Shown one piece after another: positions 43,657 to 44,631 of a stretch of DNA of 44,631 bases. Location: NCBI RefSeq assembly GCF_011044995.1, contig NZ_JAAKZW010000035.1:1-44631 (forward strand). The letters run 5' to 3'. Position numbers and translations under genes: made by a program. The stretch's first letter is position 1; each line of letters begins with the position of its first letter. This stretch comes from Streptomyces mesophilus. Lineage in GTDB: Bacteria; Actinomycetota; Actinomycetes; Streptomycetales; Streptomycetaceae. Under the pieces are notes generated by a model that saw only the letters and a program-made list of their open reading frames with translations, did not search any database and had not been told where the DNA came from.

Positions 43657-44502
43657 GTGACCGAGAGGGAACTCGAAGGGCGCCTCGCCCTGGTGACCGG
43701 CGCCGGACAGGGCATCGGAGAAGCCGTGACCCGCGCCCTCGCCGAACGGGGCGCGCGCGTCGTGGCCGTGGACCGCAATCCCGTCGCGGTCAAGGAGGTC
43801 GAGGCTTCGTTCGCGGGGGCCTCGTTCGCGGGGACCTCGCAGGCGGGCGGCTCGCACACGGGCACCCCGTACGCGGGCGGCGACGTGGTCGCCCGCGCGG
43901 TGGACGTCACCGACGCCACCGCCGTCGAGGCCCTGGTCGACGAGGTGGAGCGCACGCTCGGCCCGCTCGCCATCCTCGTCAACGTCGCCGGAATCCTGCG
44001 CCCCGCGCCCGTCGTCGAACTCACCGACACCGACTGGGCCGAGACCTTCGCGGTGAACACCGACGGCGTGTTCCACACCTCGCGCGCCGCCGCCCGCCGG
44101 ATGGCCGGGCGCCGCTCGGGCAGCATCGTGACCGTGGGGTCCAACGCGGCCGGAGTGCCGCGCACTTCGATGGCGGCGTATGCCGCGTCCAAGGCGGCGG
44201 CCACCATGTTCACCAAATGCCTGGGCCTCGAACTCGCCCGCGCCCAGGTGCGCTGCAACGTCGTCTCACCCGGCTCGACGAACACCGCGATGCAACGGCA
44301 GCTGTGGACGGAGCCCGACGAGGCGGCCACGCGGCGCGTCGTCGACGGCGACCCCGCCAGCTACCGCGTGGGCATCCCCCTCGGCCGGATCGCCGACCCG
44401 GTCGACATCGCGGAGGCCGTCGCGTTCCTGGTCTCCGACCGGGCCCGGCACATCACGATGCATGACCTGTACGTGGACGGCGGTGCCACGTTGCGGGTCT
44501 GA
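43657..44502 (+). CDS. dhbA: 2,3-dihydro-2,3-dihydroxybenzoate dehydrogenase
   Basis: A 281-residue short-chain dehydrogenase, EntA/DhbA type, that oxidises 2,3-dihydro-2,3-dihydroxybenzoate to 2,3-dihydroxybenzoate with NAD+, the last step of catechol precursor synthesis. The nucleotide loop is [12 protein letters not shown]; the catalytic Ser-Tyr-Lys set lies in [23 protein letters not shown]; the EntA-like C-terminal segment [18 protein letters not shown] fits the family. The GTG at 43657 has GGGAGAGG upstream. Residues 51-75 are an unusual insertion of five Ser-x-Ala-Gly-x repeats between the second and third strands of the Rossmann fold. It is controlled by the iron box at 43616 and is probably the first gene of the siderophore biosynthesis operon that continues outside the window (dhbC, E, B and an NRPS expected). 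Confidence 0.9.
   Translation: MTERELEGRLALVTGAGQGIGEAVTRALAERGARVVAVDRNPVAVKEVEASFAGASFAGTSQAGGSHTGTPYAGGDVVARAVDVTDATAVEALVDEVERTLGPLAILVNVAGILRPAPVVELTDTDWAETFAVNTDGVFHTSRAAARRMAGRRSGSIVTVGSNAAGVPRTSMAAYAASKAAATMFTKCLGLELARAQVRCNVVSPGSTNTAMQRQLWTEPDEAATRRVVDGDPASYRVGIPLGRIADPVDIAEAVAFLVSDRARHITMHDLYVDGGATLRV
43807..43881 (+). repeat. Five 15-bp in-frame repeats within dhbA
   Basis: Units at 43807, 43822, 43837, 43852 and 43867 encode [20 protein letters not shown] and PYAGG (residues 51-75). The first two differ by one base in 15. The 15-bp period keeps the frame. Confidence 0.85.
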
Positions 44503-44631
44503 CGTGGTCGTGGGGCGAGCGCACGACGGCCAAGTCCCCGCTCCCCGTACGCCGGACAGACCCCGCCCTCCCGGGGGCCGAGCCCCTATCAGGCTATCGG
44601 CGACCACTGACAACGCCGGTCCCGTTCTCCC

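Noticed and set aside
44503..44631. Start of the next siderophore gene
   Set aside because: No start codon with a convincing ribosome-binding site and family-like N-terminus could be recognised in the last 129 bases.

Overview
This window is a piece of a Streptomyces chromosome, or of a very close relative. The DNA is GC-rich throughout, third codon positions are almost all G or C, many genes start with GTG (one apparently with TTG), genes are often coupled through 4-base ATGA or GTGA overlaps, and the gene families are typical of Streptomyces. No tRNA, rRNA, transposase, phage gene or CRISPR array was seen.

Layout. (1) 1-2445, minus strand: an inositol-phosphate-synthase-like gene coupled to a UbiA-type prenyltransferase that runs off the left edge. 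This pair normally belongs to the actinobacterial ebo-type cluster. (2) 2872-14416, minus strand: a sugar or glycoside locus. It has a ROK regulator, a ribose-type ABC importer (ATPase, permease, lipoprotein), a Gfo/Idh/MocA oxidoreductase, a xylose-isomerase-like TIM-barrel protein, and a 1244-residue secreted protein that joins a glucose/sorbosone dehydrogenase, PKD, CBM6, ThuA and DUF1080 (3-keto-glycoside hydrolase-like) domain. A 30-bp motif lies upstream of both the ROK gene and the secreted enzyme. (3) 14663-16729: an NmrA-like reductase, a DUF305 lipoprotein and a His-rich DUF6153 protein. (4) 16753-26129: a formate/oxalate-type locus with a GntR/FCD regulator, an OFA-family transporter with a tiny overlapping membrane partner, a ketopantoate-reductase-like protein, a formate dehydrogenase split into separate catalytic and iron-sulfur genes around a fused NuoE/NuoF-type subunit, and FdhD. 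Three copies of one operator-like sequence sit at the three promoters. (5) 26208-33679: NAD synthetase, a secreted sialidase with a companion membrane-anchored propeller-like protein, and a bile-acid-symporter-family protein divergent from a LysR regulator. (6) 33771-44502: a catechol siderophore locus.

The siderophore locus is the most striking part. A 25-bp perfect iron-box palindrome separates divergent genes that look like Gram-positive counterparts of the enterobacterial salmochelin genes iroC (1266-residue double ABC exporter), iroB (C-glycosyltransferase) and iroD (Fes-type esterase). They are combined with a FecB-type lipoprotein, two FecCD permeases and a 2,3-dihydro-2,3-dihydroxybenzoate dehydrogenase (dhbA/entA) behind its own iron box. 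This predicts an actinomycete that makes, exports, re-imports and hydrolyses a C-glucosylated catechol siderophore. The rest of the dhb/NRPS genes would lie to the right.

A second theme is short tandem-repeat expansion. In-frame 51-bp (17-residue) repeats lie in the prenyltransferase N-terminus, five 15-bp (5-residue) repeats in DhbA and Pro-Thr-Asp repeats at the IroC-like C-terminus. Non-coding repeats of about 40 bp, 18-24 bp and 18 bp lie between genes.
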